Assembly (NCBI RefSeq): GCF_030646015.1
Contig: NZ_JAUSLT010000097.1
Coordinates: forward strand, 1-49,196
Reading direction: 5' to 3'
Length of the DNA: 49,196 nt
From: Bradyrhizobium sp.
GTDB lineage: Bacteria > Pseudomonadota > Alphaproteobacteria > Rhizobiales > Xanthobacteraceae
This document shows, one piece after another, positions 23,682 through 31,743 of this stretch (position 1 is its first letter; every line of letters starts with the position of its first letter). The notes beneath the pieces were generated by a model. That model did no database searches. It worked only from the letters and a program-made list of their open reading frames with translations, and was not told the DNA's origin. A program made the translations under genes and the position numbers.

Positions 23682-24089
23682 TCATCCAGGCGTCCAATTC
23701 ACCACGATCAGTCCCGTCACACGCTCGAATTCGCCGACATTGGCGGTGACAAGCGTCAGTCCTCTGCGCAGCGCCTGTGCGGCGATCAGAAGATCATAAT
23801 TGCCGATCGGAATGCCGAGCGATTTCAGATGCGCGCGGATGAACCCGGCCTCGCGCGCATCTTCCGCGTCGAAAGGCAGGACGACGATCTCCGCGTTCAG
23901 AAAGCGCTCGATGCGGTCAACGTTTTCGGCAATGCGGGTGCTTTTCGCCGCGCCGTACCACAATTCATGCAGCGCCGGCGCGGGCAGGGCAACGGCGCCG
24001 CGTGTCAGCGCCTCGGCGAGGCGGTCGATCACTTGCGCGGGCCGGCCATTGAGTGCTGCGATCGCGACATTGGTGTCGATACAGATCAT
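23682..24089 (-). CDS. vapC: VapC-type PIN-domain toxin
   Basis: 135 residues, a complete PIN domain with the acidic metal-binding residues in place: D5 (CIDTN), E42 (LHELWYG) and D99 ([11 protein letters not shown]), followed by [10 protein letters not shown]. VapC toxins are Mg-dependent RNases, usually cleaving tRNA or rRNA. The start overlaps the antitoxin stop by 4 bp (ATGA), so synthesis is coupled. All active-site residues are present, so it should be active. Confidence 0.93.
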   Translation of the reverse strand: MICIDTNVAIAALNGRPAQVIDRLAEALTRGAVALPAPALHELWYGAAKSTRIAENVDRIERFLNAEIVVLPFDAEDAREAGFIRAHLKSLGIPIGNYDLLIAAQALRRGLTLVTANVGEFERVTGLIVVNWTPG

Positions 24090-24343
24090 TCCAGGGCTGC
24101 GGCGTCATCATCGTCGAGGATGGTGCCTTGATCGCGACCGTCCTCCATGAACGGAATATCCCGGTATTCTTCGAGTTTCGCGCGCCAGGCCGCGGCATCG
24201 AAGGGCTTCTTCTCTGCCGGCTCTAGGATCACCTTGTCGCCGACCTTGCTGACCCGCACCTCGGTGCCCTCGAAGCGGAATTCCTTGGGCAGGCGCACGG
24301 CCTGGCTGCGGCCGTGCATGAAAAGCTTGGCGGTTGCGCTCAT
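24086..24343 (-). CDS. vapB: VapB-type antitoxin
   Basis: 85 residues. The N-terminal AbrB/SpoVT-like swapped-hairpin DNA-binding domain is visible ([35 protein letters not shown]), followed by a toxin-wrapping C-terminus ([14 protein letters not shown]) and an acidic tail. ATG at 24343 begins the conserved domain. It neutralises VapC and represses the operon, most likely at the 14-bp palindrome 28 bp upstream. Confidence 0.9.
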   Translation of the reverse strand: MSATAKLFMHGRSQAVRLPKEFRFEGTEVRVSKVGDKVILEPAEKKPFDAAAWRAKLEEYRDIPFMEDGRDQGTILDDDDAAALE

Positions 24344-24370
24344 GATCCGCATCCTTAATGATAGATACCA

Positions 24371-24384
24371 ATGATATATATCAT
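24371..24384. promoter_or_regulatory. VapB operator palindrome
   Basis: ATGATATATATCAT is a perfect 14-bp palindrome and one of the few AT-rich tracts of the region, 28 bp upstream of vapB. It fits an operator overlapping the -10 region of the vapBC promoter. Confidence 0.6.
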
Positions 24385-24511
24385 GCAATCAGCCCGCCGG
24401 TCAATCCGGCAGCGCCGGCTCCGAACAGCGCCCTTGCCTTGACGATGCGGCCACGCCCGGCAAATTGCCGCGCGCAACACAGTGGACGCGCGCACCATCG
24501 GGGGTATCGAA

Positions 24512-24808
24512 ATGATTCTGGTCACCGGCAGCATTCTGGCACGGGAGGACACTTTCGCCGATGTCCGCCGCCTCTGTCTCGAGCATGTCGAGCGCTCCCG
24601 CAAGGAGCCGGGCTGCATCTCGCATGCGGTGCATGTCGACTGCCAGAATCCGCTTCGGCTTTTTTTCTTCGAGCAATGGGCAGATGAAGCCGCCTTGCGC
24701 ACCCACTTCGCGGTCGAGGGATCGCGCGAGTTCGTGAGGGCGCTGAAGGGGCGGATCGTGGAGACCACGGGGACGCAGATCTACAGCGCGGTGGCGATTG
24801 CGAGGTAG
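24512..24808 (+). CDS. Antibiotic biosynthesis monooxygenase (ABM) domain protein
   Basis: 98 residues from MILVTGSILA; an upstream in-frame start would add ten unconserved residues, and GGGGG precedes the chosen ATG. The ferredoxin-like ABM fold shows in LCLEHVERSRKEPGCISHAV and LFFFEQWADEAALRTHF. Members act as quinol or polyketide monooxygenases or haem-degrading enzymes; many are uncharacterised. Convergent with flgH. Confidence 0.88.
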   Translation: MILVTGSILAREDTFADVRRLCLEHVERSRKEPGCISHAVHVDCQNPLRLFFFEQWADEAALRTHFAVEGSREFVRALKGRIVETTGTQIYSAVAIAR

Positions 24809-24828
24809 CTCGGTCCCCCAAACAACCA

Positions 24829-24859
24829 CGGCCCCTGCCAGGGGAGCTGGCAGGGGCCG
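24829..24859. terminator. Hairpin between the ABM gene and flgH
   Basis: A perfect 13-bp stem (24829-24841 with 24847-24859) and a 5-nt loop between two convergent genes. There is no good T-run on the plus strand; on the minus strand it is followed by GTGGTTGTTTGG. Probably a bidirectional terminator or attenuating hairpin. Confidence 0.6.
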
Positions 24860-24915
24860 CGTTGGAACACATCATCGCGCCTAGGTTCGCAACGAGGTGT
24901 GGGAGCTCTTGAAGA

Positions 24916-25677
24916 CTAGAACGGCAGCAGGATGTCCGTGACCTGCTGGCCGTAGCGCGGCTGCTGGACGTCGGTGATCTGGCCGCGGCCGCCATAGGCG
25001 ATGCGGGCCTGCGCGATCTTGCTTGAATCGATGGTGTTGTCGCTCTGGATGTCCTCCGGACGGACGATGCCGGCGACGATCAGTTCGCGGATTTCGAAAT
25101 TGACGCGGATCTCCTGCTTGCCCTCGACCACCAGGTTGCCGTTCGGCAGCAATTGCGTGACCACGGCGGCGACGCTGGTCTGCAAATTCTCCTGCCGCAC
25201 CACCGAGCCCTTGCCGTCATAGGAGCCGGCGGATTCGGTGACCAGGATCTTGCCGGGCATCACCTTGGCGGCGTCGCCGGTCAGCAGCTTGGAGCCGGCG
25301 AAATCGGTGATGCCGGAATCCTCCTTGGAGGTGCGGCTGCGCTGGCTTTCATTGGCCATGTTGGCCTTGTCGGTGAAATTCACGGTGATGGTGAGAATGT
25401 CGCCGATCCGGGCCGCGCGCTGATCCTTGAAAAAGGCGCGGCTGCCGTTGCGCCACAACGAGTTGGCGTTGTAGGAGGCGGTCTCCGGCTTCGGCATCGG
25501 CATCTGCACCGGCTTGTAGCCAGGCTGTGCCGTCGGGTTCTCGATCGCCGACAGTTTCGGCTTTTCGCCGATCTGCGACAGCCGGTCGAACGAGGAACAG
25601 CCGCTGGCAAGCGCTGCGGTCATCAGCAACGCGCCGGTCAGGATCAGGCGGGGGATACGGGAAGCGTACATTACCAT
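24916..25677 (-). CDS. flgH: Flagellar L-ring lipoprotein
   Basis: 253 residues. A lipoprotein signal ends in the lipobox LASGC (C27). The FlgH domain follows: LWRNGSRAFFKDQRAARIGD, LTITVNFTDKANMANES and the C-terminal IAYGGRGQITDVQQPRYGQQ. It forms the outer-membrane L ring. Its start overlaps the flgA stop by one base (TAATG). Last gene of the leftward flgF-flgG-flgA-flgH operon. Confidence 0.95.
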   Translation of the reverse strand: MVMYASRIPRLILTGALLMTAALASGCSSFDRLSQIGEKPKLSAIENPTAQPGYKPVQMPMPKPETASYNANSLWRNGSRAFFKDQRAARIGDILTITVNFTDKANMANESQRSRTSKEDSGITDFAGSKLLTGDAAKVMPGKILVTESAGSYDGKGSVVRQENLQTSVAAVVTQLLPNGNLVVEGKQEIRVNFEIRELIVAGIVRPEDIQSDNTIDSSKIAQARIAYGGRGQITDVQQPRYGQQVTDILLPF

Positions 25678-26759
25678 TACTCGGCTTTTGGAGACACGGT
25701 TGAAGCGGCGTTGGCGATCGCAACCAGCGTTGCGGCCTGGCTCGACTGAATCGATGAAGTGGCGTCGGAAACTTCCGGCGCGCGTGGCGGCTGTTGTGCC
25801 GGTCCCGTGATCGAAACCTGGCCGCGGCCGATGACGACGCCGGTCACGGTGCGCTTGGACTGCAGGTTCATCACGCTGACGACGTCGCCTTCGGTGCCGC
25901 CCTCCAGCGCCTTGCCGCGAATGGTGAGATGGAGTCCGGCCGCCTGGTAGATCAGGACGACGGCCTGGTCCTTCTGCACCAGATCGGGCCTGGCGAGATC
26001 GGCGGTCTTCAACGCCTGGCCGACGCGCAGCTGCCTGCGGGCCTGCATGCCGACCGCGCGGTCGCGGGCGGCGAGGTCGTTGCCGACTTCGGCCTTGGGG
26101 CGGCGCTCGACCACCACGTCGGAGGATTTGATCACCTCGTTGCGCTCGACACCGCGCGCCAGGATGGCGGCTTCGACGGTCTCGATCGCGGTGCCGGTGA
26201 AGCGCAGTTTTGTCGGCGCAGCCGTGCTTTCATTGGCGATTTCGAAGGTCACGTCATAGCGGTTGCTGCGGGGGTCGAACCGGGTCGCGACCGCCTGCAT
26301 GGCGCCGGTGTTGGAGGCTTCGAGCCGCAGGTCCTGCACGTCGCGGTCGAAGGTGAGGCTGAGGTTGGCGGCATCGCCGAGGCCGTTCTTGTGCTGCAGC
26401 GCGCGGGCGATCGAAGCCTCGATGTCCTTGCTCTCAAGCGTGCGGGCCAGCCGCGTGATCGAAATTTCCTGGAGATTGCGGGTCACGACGCCGATCACCT
26501 GATGCGCGCGCAACGCGGTCAGCACCCGGTCCACCGGCATCGTGCCGGTGGTGCCGAGATCCGGCGCGCGATAGATCGCGATCTGTGCCGCCGAGCCGGC
26601 ATTGTCGATGACGTCGCCGATCCGCACCAGATCGCCCGACACCGTGACGTGGGCGCGCAGCGCCGGCGCCGCGATCATGTCGTCGCGGGTCTGCGCCGAT
26701 ACGGTCGCGGCGGTGGCCGCGAGCAGGGCGAAGGCGAGTGAGAGCGAGCGAAAGGTCAT
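25677..26759 (-). CDS. flgA: P-ring assembly chaperone FlgA
   Basis: About 360 residues, longer than the enteric ~220, as is common in alphaproteobacteria. Three consecutive ATGs occur; the third (26759) has GGGAG at a 6-nt distance. A Sec signal (LAFALLAATAATVSA) is followed by a variable region and the C-terminal SAF-like domain (RDRAVGMQARRQLRVGQALK, IRGKALEGGTEGDVVSVMNL). FlgA assists FlgI polymerisation in the periplasm. A short gap separates it from flgG. Confidence 0.93.
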   Translation of the reverse strand: MTFRSLSLAFALLAATAATVSAQTRDDMIAAPALRAHVTVSGDLVRIGDVIDNAGSAAQIAIYRAPDLGTTGTMPVDRVLTALRAHQVIGVVTRNLQEISITRLARTLESKDIEASIARALQHKNGLGDAANLSLTFDRDVQDLRLEASNTGAMQAVATRFDPRSNRYDVTFEIANESTAAPTKLRFTGTAIETVEAAILARGVERNEVIKSSDVVVERRPKAEVGNDLAARDRAVGMQARRQLRVGQALKTADLARPDLVQKDQAVVLIYQAAGLHLTIRGKALEGGTEGDVVSVMNLQSKRTVTGVVIGRGQVSITGPAQQPPRAPEVSDATSSIQSSQAATLVAIANAASTVSPKAE

Positions 26760-26770
26760 CATCATCTCCC

Positions 26771-27559
26771 TCAGCGGAACATGTTGGCGGTGGACTGCAT
26801 CATCTGGTCGGCGGCGCTGACCACCTTGGCGTTCATCTCGTAGGCGCGCTGTGCCGAGATCAGGTCGGAAATTTCGGTGACCACTTCGACGTTGGCCTGT
26901 TCGAGGTTGGACTGCTGAATGTCGCCAAAGCCGTCGGCATTGGCGATGCCGTCCTGCGGCGTGCCGGAGGCGGGGGTGTCGGTGAACAGGTTGTCGCCGA
27001 TCGGCTTCAGGCCGGCCTTGTTGATGAAGCGGGTCAGGCCGATCTGGCCGACCGTGACCGGCGTGGTCGATCCCGGCAGCACCACCGAGACCTGGCCCTG
27101 CGGGTTGATGGTGAGGCCGGACGAGTTCTGCGGCACGGTGATGGTCGGCTGCACCGGATTGCCCTGCGAGGTGACGATGCGGCCCTGCGCATCCATCTGG
27201 AACGAGCCGTCGCGGGTGTAGGCGTAGGTGCCGTCGGGAACCTGGATCTTGAAGAAGCCCTCGCCGCGGACCGCGACGTCGAGTTCGTTGCCGGTCGGCG
27301 CCAGCGTGCCCTGGCCCATCAGCCGCGGCGTGCCGACGGTCTTGACGCCGCCGCCGATGTCGACGCCGACGGGCAAAATGGTGCCCTGGTCGGAAGCCTG
27401 CGCGCCGACCCGGCGGACGTGGTCATAGATCAGGTCCTGGAACGCGGCGCGCTGCTTCTTGTAGCCGGTGGTGCGCATGTTGGCGATGTTGTTGGAGATC
27501 ACCTGAACGTTGAGTTCCTGTGCCATCATTCCGGTCGCTGCGGTGTACATAGCGCGCAT
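26771..27559 (-). CDS. flgG: Flagellar distal rod protein
   Basis: 262 residues, the normal FlgG length. N-terminal MYTAATGMMAQELNVQVISN and NIANMRTTGYKKQRAAFQDL and the C-terminal NVEVVTEISDLISAQRAYEM are diagnostic. It builds the distal rod and is exported by the flagellar apparatus. Located 15 nt after flgF in the same transcript. Confidence 0.97.
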   Translation of the reverse strand: MRAMYTAATGMMAQELNVQVISNNIANMRTTGYKKQRAAFQDLIYDHVRRVGAQASDQGTILPVGVDIGGGVKTVGTPRLMGQGTLAPTGNELDVAVRGEGFFKIQVPDGTYAYTRDGSFQMDAQGRIVTSQGNPVQPTITVPQNSSGLTINPQGQVSVVLPGSTTPVTVGQIGLTRFINKAGLKPIGDNLFTDTPASGTPQDGIANADGFGDIQQSNLEQANVEVVTEISDLISAQRAYEMNAKVVSAADQMMQSTANMFR

Positions 27560-27574
27560 GGAATCAATCCTCTC

Positions 27575-28339
27575 TTATGCCGGAACGTCGGCGAGTTTCT
27601 CGATGGCTGTCTTGCGCAGGTCGCCCTGCTGCTGCAGCATCGCCGAGATCGACGTGTAGGCGCGCGTCACCTCGATCATGCGGCTCATCTCCGCCACGGA
27701 GTTGACGTTCGATTTTTCGATGAAACCCTGATTCACCCGCGAGACGGTGTCGGGCTGCGGCCCGATGCCGGCGCCGGCGGAGTAAAGGTTGGAGCCTTCC
27801 TTCACCAGCTTCTGCGCGTCGGCGAAACGGACGACCCGCAGCTTGCCGCGCACCGAGTCGACCCGGTTGGTGCCTTCGAGCACGGTGACGTTACCGTCGG
27901 CGGCGATGGTGAGTTCCTTGTCGGTGGGCTGCAGCACGATCGGGCCGGAGCCGCCGAGCACCGGATAGCCGGAGGAATTGACGAGCTGGCCCTGGTTGTT
28001 GATTTTCAGGCCGCCGTCGCGGGTGTAGCGCTCGCCGGCCGGCGTCTGCACCACCAGGAAGCCTGCGCCGTCGATCGCGACGTCGAGCGGATTCTTGGTC
28101 AGCTCGGACGCGCCTTGCGTGAAATCCTTGAAGGTGCCGCGGTCCTGCACGAAGCTGATGCGGCGGTCGCGGCCGACGAAATTGTCTTCATGCGCGCCGG
28201 AGGTGAGGAATTCCTCGAACAGCGAGCGGTCGGCCTTGAAGCCGTTGGTATTGATGTTGGCGACATTGTTGGCGACGACATCCATCTGCCGTTCCAGCGT
28301 CACCTGCCGTGAAAGTCCGACGAGAAGGTGGTTCCCCAT
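27575..28339 (-). CDS. flgF: Flagellar proximal rod protein FlgF
   Basis: 254 residues, starting MGNHLLVGLSRQVTLERQMD with NVANINTNGFKADRSLFEEF, and ending with the axial C-terminal coiled-coil (MIEVTRAYTSISAMLQQQ). It forms part of the proximal rod. First gene of the flgF-flgG-flgA-flgH operon, with a sigma-54 promoter about 100 bp upstream at 28441-28456 and paired 14-bp direct repeats in its leader. Confidence 0.95.
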   Translation of the reverse strand: MGNHLLVGLSRQVTLERQMDVVANNVANINTNGFKADRSLFEEFLTSGAHEDNFVGRDRRISFVQDRGTFKDFTQGASELTKNPLDVAIDGAGFLVVQTPAGERYTRDGGLKINNQGQLVNSSGYPVLGGSGPIVLQPTDKELTIAADGNVTVLEGTNRVDSVRGKLRVVRFADAQKLVKEGSNLYSAGAGIGPQPDTVSRVNQGFIEKSNVNSVAEMSRMIEVTRAYTSISAMLQQQGDLRKTAIEKLADVPA

Positions 28340-28370
28340 CGTATGTCTCCCCTCAATGGATCCGCATCAA

Positions 28371-28422
28371 AGCTCTCCCAAGCCCGGTTGCGGATCGTGC
28401 GAACCACCAGCTCTCCCAAGCC
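28371..28422. repeat. Direct repeats in the flgF leader
   Basis: AGCTCTCCCAAGCC occurs at 28371-28384 and again at 28409-28422, 38 bp apart, downstream of the predicted flgF transcription start. Purpose unknown; the similarity extends weakly on the right side. Confidence 0.6.
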
Positions 28423-28440
28423 TCGGTTCGCCATCCACTT

Positions 28441-28456
28441 AGCGAAAGCTGTGCCA
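28441..28456 (-). promoter_or_regulatory. Sigma-54 promoter of flgF
   Basis: On the minus strand TGGCACAGCTTTCGCT has GG-N10-GC spacing and the same TCGC variant of the -12 box as the flgI promoter. Start near 28431. CCCGGCA half-sites of the FlbD-like enhancer occur about 86-100 bp upstream (28542-28548) and at 28512-28518 as GCGGCAA. Confidence 0.65.
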
Positions 28457-28584
28457 GTTGGGGAAATCCAGATATCGCAATGGGTTAGATGTTTGGCGGG
28501 GGTGCGCCGGGGCGGCAATAAGGGTCCGTTGACCATGTTGGCCCGGCAGTTTTTTCCTAGTCGGGGCCCTGCGGAAAGGTTCCG

Positions 28585-28592
28585 TTAACCAT
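28585..28592 (+). promoter_or_regulatory. CtrA-type half-site before fliL
   Basis: An exact TTAACCAT lies 114 bp before the fliL start in the divergent flgF/fliL region. This 8-mer is the CtrA half-site known from Caulobacter relatives. A single half-site is weak evidence alone; the recurrence near other flagellar genes supports it. Confidence 0.4.
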
Positions 28593-28705
28593 TATTACCT
28601 TAGCGTCACCATCAAGAGAGCGCGTGTGCGCCGGGGGCATTTGGTTCGCTTCAAAGCCTGCCTCGCGGCACCGGGTTGGTCTCTCCTCAACGTGGCGGGC
28701 GGGCG

Positions 28706-29206
28706 ATGGCAGACAGCGAACAGGCAGATGCGGCGGATGGCGCCGAAGCAGTTGCGGCGCCGAAGGGCAAGCTGAAGCTGATGATCGCGGTCGCGGGCGT
28801 GTTCGTCATCCTCGGCGGCGGCGCGGCGACCTGGTTCCTGTTCTTCCGGGGCGGCCACAGCAGCGAAGTCAAGCAAGCCGAAGTGGCGGCGGCGAAACCG
28901 CCGGTCTTCATGGATGTGCCGGAGATGCTGGTCAACATGACCGGGGCGCCCGGCGAGCGCGTGCAGTATCTCAAGGTCAAGGTCGTGCTCGAGCTCAAGG
29001 AAGACAAGCAGGTCGAGGCGATCAAGCCGACGCTGCCGCGTGTCACCGATCTGTTCCAGACCTATCTGCGCGAACTGCGGCCGATCGATCTCAACGGTTC
29101 CGCCGGCCTGTTTCGCCTCAAGGAAGAATTGACCCGGCGGGTCAATTTGGCGGTCGCGCCGAACGCGGTCACAGCCGTGCTGTTCAAGGAAATCGTCGTT
29201 CAGTGA
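28706..29206 (+). CDS. fliL: Flagellar basal body-associated protein FliL
   Basis: 166 residues: short cytosolic acidic/Ala segment, one membrane helix (about residues 24-47, LMIAVAGVFVILGGGAATWF), then the periplasmic FliL domain (VFMDVPEMLVNMTG, YLKVKVVLELKEDKQVEAIK, LFKEIVVQ). FliL rings around the stator and supports torque. The ATG at 28706 is chosen; its ribosome site is only G-rich. Starts the operon fliL-fliM-DUF6468-motE-like; fliM begins 18 nt later. Confidence 0.93.
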   Translation: MADSEQADAADGAEAVAAPKGKLKLMIAVAGVFVILGGGAATWFLFFRGGHSSEVKQAEVAAAKPPVFMDVPEMLVNMTGAPGERVQYLKVKVVLELKEDKQVEAIKPTLPRVTDLFQTYLRELRPIDLNGSAGLFRLKEELTRRVNLAVAPNAVTAVLFKEIVVQ

Positions 29207-29224
29207 CGAGACGGATCTAGGATC

Positions 29225-30427
29225 ATGGCCGGCAATCCCTTAGACGACCAGGACGCCATCGCCGCCCAATGGGAAGCGTCGCTGGATTCCGAGGATCCGG
29301 CGGAAGCAGCGGCGGCCGCCGCCGCCAACGAAATTTCCGGCACCATGGCGCTGCAATGGGCCGCCATGGTCGAGGACGGCAGCCGCGACTTCGGCGGCGG
29401 CAAGAACGGCGGCGAGCGGGTCCTGTCGCAGGAGGAAATCGACAACCTGCTCGGTTTCACCGTCGGCGAAGTCAATCTCGACGACAATTCCGGCATTCGC
29501 GCCATCATCGATTCCGCGATGGTGTCCTACGAGCGTCTGCCGATGCTCGAAATCGTGTTCGACCGCCTGGTGCGGCTGATGACGACGAGCTTGCGCAATT
29601 TCACCTCCGACAACGTCGAAGTCTCGCTCGACCGCATCACCTCGGTGCGGTTCGGCGACTACATGAATTCGATTCCGCTGCCCGCCGTGCTCAGCGTGTT
29701 CAAGGCCGAGGAATGGGAAAACTTCGGCCTCGCCACGGTGGATTCCAGCCTGATCTATTCGATGGTCGACGTGCTCTTGGGCGGCCGCCGCGGTCAGACC
29801 TCGCTGCGCATCGAAGGCCGTCCCTACACCTCGATCGAGACAAACCTCGTCAAGCGGCTGGTTGAAGTCGTGCTGTCCGATGCCGAGCAGGCGTTCCGGC
29901 CGCTGTCGCCGGTGACCTTCTCGATCGACCGGCTGGAAACCAATCCGCGCTTCGCCGCCATCTCCAGGCCCGCCAACGCCGCCATCCTGGTGCGCCTGCG
30001 CATCGACATGGAAGACCGCGGCGGCAATATCGAACTGCTGCTGCCCTACGCCACCATCGAGCCGATCCGTCCCGTGCTGCTGCAGATGTTCATGGGCGAA
30101 AAGTTCGGCCGTGATCCGATCTGGGAAGGCCATTTCGCCACCGAAGTGGGGCAGGCGGAAATCTCCGTCGATGCCGTGCTGTACGAGGCCGAGATCCCGC
30201 TGAAGCAGCTCATGATGCTGAAGGTCGGCGACACCCTGCCGCTCGACATGCGCGCCGACGCGCTGGTCGCGGTGCGCTGCGGCAACGTGCTGTTGACCGA
30301 GGGACGGATGGGGCGGGTCGGCGACCGCGTCGCCATCCGCGTCACCAAGCAGTTGCGCAAGCCCAATACCACCTTCGCGATGTTCGAGAAGGCCGATGAG
30401 CAAACCAAGTTGATGGAGGCCCAATGA
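29225..30427 (+). CDS. fliM: Flagellar motor switch protein FliM
   Basis: 400 residues, longer than the typical ~330. The CheY-P binding motif LSQEEIDNLLGF begins at residue 67 rather than near the N-terminus. The 66-residue extension contains two similar tryptophan motifs (AAQWEASL at W16, ALQWAAMV at W45). The middle CheC-like domain and the C-terminal SpoA/FliN-like domain (VGDTLPLDMRADALVAVRCG, then EGRMGRVGDRVAIRV) are complete. It forms the cytosolic C ring. Its stop overlaps the next start by 4 bp. Confidence 0.95.
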   Translation: MAGNPLDDQDAIAAQWEASLDSEDPAEAAAAAAANEISGTMALQWAAMVEDGSRDFGGGKNGGERVLSQEEIDNLLGFTVGEVNLDDNSGIRAIIDSAMVSYERLPMLEIVFDRLVRLMTTSLRNFTSDNVEVSLDRITSVRFGDYMNSIPLPAVLSVFKAEEWENFGLATVDSSLIYSMVDVLLGGRRGQTSLRIEGRPYTSIETNLVKRLVEVVLSDAEQAFRPLSPVTFSIDRLETNPRFAAISRPANAAILVRLRIDMEDRGGNIELLLPYATIEPIRPVLLQMFMGEKFGRDPIWEGHFATEVGQAEISVDAVLYEAEIPLKQLMMLKVGDTLPLDMRADALVAVRCGNVLLTEGRMGRVGDRVAIRVTKQLRKPNTTFAMFEKADEQTKLMEAQ

Positions 30428-30870
30428 GTCATTCATTCGGAATTGTGATCGAGAGCCTGGTGGCGGTCCTGCTGCTGCTCACCATCGGCTATTGCATGCT
30501 GCTCAACACGCGGCTGAAGCGGCTGAAGGCGGACGAGCATTCGCTGAAGGCGACGATCGGGGAACTGATCACGGCGACCGAAATCGCCGAGCGCGCGATC
30601 GGCGGCCTCAAGCACACCGTGCGCGACGTCAACGAGAATCTCGGCAACCAGCTGACCTCGGCGGCGCAGATGTCGCAGCAGTTGAAGAAGCAGCTCGCCG
30701 AAGGCGACAATGTGATCCGGCGGCTGTCCCGGATCGCGATCGCCGCGCGGCCGCTGTCCGAACCGGAGGCCGCGCCGGTGGCGGCTCCCAGGGCATCGTC
30801 GGCCAAGGCGGTTGCCGCGGCGGCACAAGCGTTCTCCGAGCGCAGAAGGTCTGATGGCCTGGCGGCATGA
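30424..30870 (+). CDS. DUF6468-type membrane protein in the motor operon
   Basis: 148 residues. One N-terminal membrane helix (VIESLVAVLLLLTIGYCMLL) is followed by a long coiled coil (LKRLKADEHSLKATIGELIT, through LKKQLAEGDNVIRRL) and an Ala-rich tail. Overlaps fliM by 4 bp (ATGA) and the next gene likewise. This small family accompanies fliM and motE-like genes in alphaproteobacteria; its role is not known to me, but tight coupling suggests a motor or stator accessory function. Confidence 0.85.
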   Translation: MSHSFGIVIESLVAVLLLLTIGYCMLLNTRLKRLKADEHSLKATIGELITATEIAERAIGGLKHTVRDVNENLGNQLTSAAQMSQQLKKQLAEGDNVIRRLSRIAIAARPLSEPEAAPVAAPRASSAKAVAAAAQAFSERRRSDGLAA

Positions 30871-31637
30871 AATCCTTCCGTGACATTCGCGTCATTCCGG
30901 TCGTCCTGATCGCGATCCTCGGCCTTGCCGTGCTCAAGGTCGCGGGCCTGGTGATCGATGGCGGCTATGTGTTCGACTATCAGTCGAAACCCGCGAAGAA
31001 GTCATGGGCGCAGGACACCTTCAACTTCCCGTCGGCCGGCAAGGGCGATCCCGCCGACATCACGGGCACGGTGGCGGCCAAGAAGGAAGAAGCGCCGAAG
31101 CCGGCGGCACCGGCCACGGAACCGCCAAAGCCCGACGGCGTCGTGGTCTATCCCGAGCAGACGGCGCCGGTGTCGGCGTCGGAGCGCGCGATCCTGGAAC
31201 GGCTGCAATCGCGGCGGCAGGAGCTGGAGGCGCGGGCCCGCGAAATCGACATCCGCGAAAGCCTGCTGAAGTCAGCCGAAAAGCGCATCGAATCCAAGGT
31301 CGAGGAGATGAAGGCCGTCGAAAGCAGGATCTCGACGGCGACCGGGGCAAAGAGCGAGATCGACGCCGCCCGCTTCAAGGGCATCATCACCATGTATGAG
31401 GGCATGAAGCCGAAGGACGCCGCCAAGGTGTTCGACCGGCTCGAGATGTCCGTGCTGTTCGAGATCGCCTCGCAGATCGCCCCGCGCAAGATGTCCGACA
31501 TCCTCGGTCTGATGGCGCCGGAATCGGCCGAGCGGCTGACGGTCGAAATGGCCCGCCGCGCCGGCACAGACAAATCCGCCGCAGTCGCCGATCTCCCCAA
31601 AATCGAGGGCAAGGTGCTGCCGCAAAAGTCCAATTAA
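30867..31637 (+). CDS. MotE-like protein with MgtE N-terminal-type domain
   Basis: 256 residues. An N-terminal membrane anchor (IPVVLIAILGLAVLKVAGLV), a Pro/Lys linker, a long coiled coil (about residues 105-165), and a C-terminal MgtE_N-like helical domain (ITMYEGMKPKDAAKVFDRLE, IASQIAPRKMSDILGLM). This is the layout of rhizobial MotE, a periplasmic chaperone of MotC, and of FlbB-like proteins. The topology implies a periplasmic C-terminus. Overlaps the previous gene by 4 bp. Confidence 0.85.
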   Translation: MKSFRDIRVIPVVLIAILGLAVLKVAGLVIDGGYVFDYQSKPAKKSWAQDTFNFPSAGKGDPADITGTVAAKKEEAPKPAAPATEPPKPDGVVVYPEQTAPVSASERAILERLQSRRQELEARAREIDIRESLLKSAEKRIESKVEEMKAVESRISTATGAKSEIDAARFKGIITMYEGMKPKDAAKVFDRLEMSVLFEIASQIAPRKMSDILGLMAPESAERLTVEMARRAGTDKSAAVADLPKIEGKVLPQKSN

Positions 31638-31646
31638 CACGGATAA

Positions 31647-31661
31647 TTAACAGCCCCTTAA
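31647..31661 (+). promoter_or_regulatory. CtrA consensus box before the TPR gene
   Basis: TTAA-CAGCCCC-TTAA is an exact TTAA-N7-TTAA, 83 bp before the ATG at 31744. Another TTAAC lies just left at 31634. It suggests a separate, cell-cycle or motility-linked promoter for the large TPR gene. Confidence 0.5.
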
Positions 31662-31743
31662 TGCGCCGATTCTAGGATTCGAGCCGCGGGGCGAGGACGT
31701 CCCGCCACCGAACAGATCGAACGAGCTGAAAGACCCGGTTGGA

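Noticed and set aside
26738..28312. 524-codon plus-strand frame opposite flgG and flgF
   Set aside because: Both minus-strand genes are diagnostic rod proteins; the frame has no domain and His/Gly/Asp bias typical of shadows.
29240..30436. 398-codon minus-strand frame opposite fliM
   Set aside because: Fully covered by fliM, whose protein is unambiguous.
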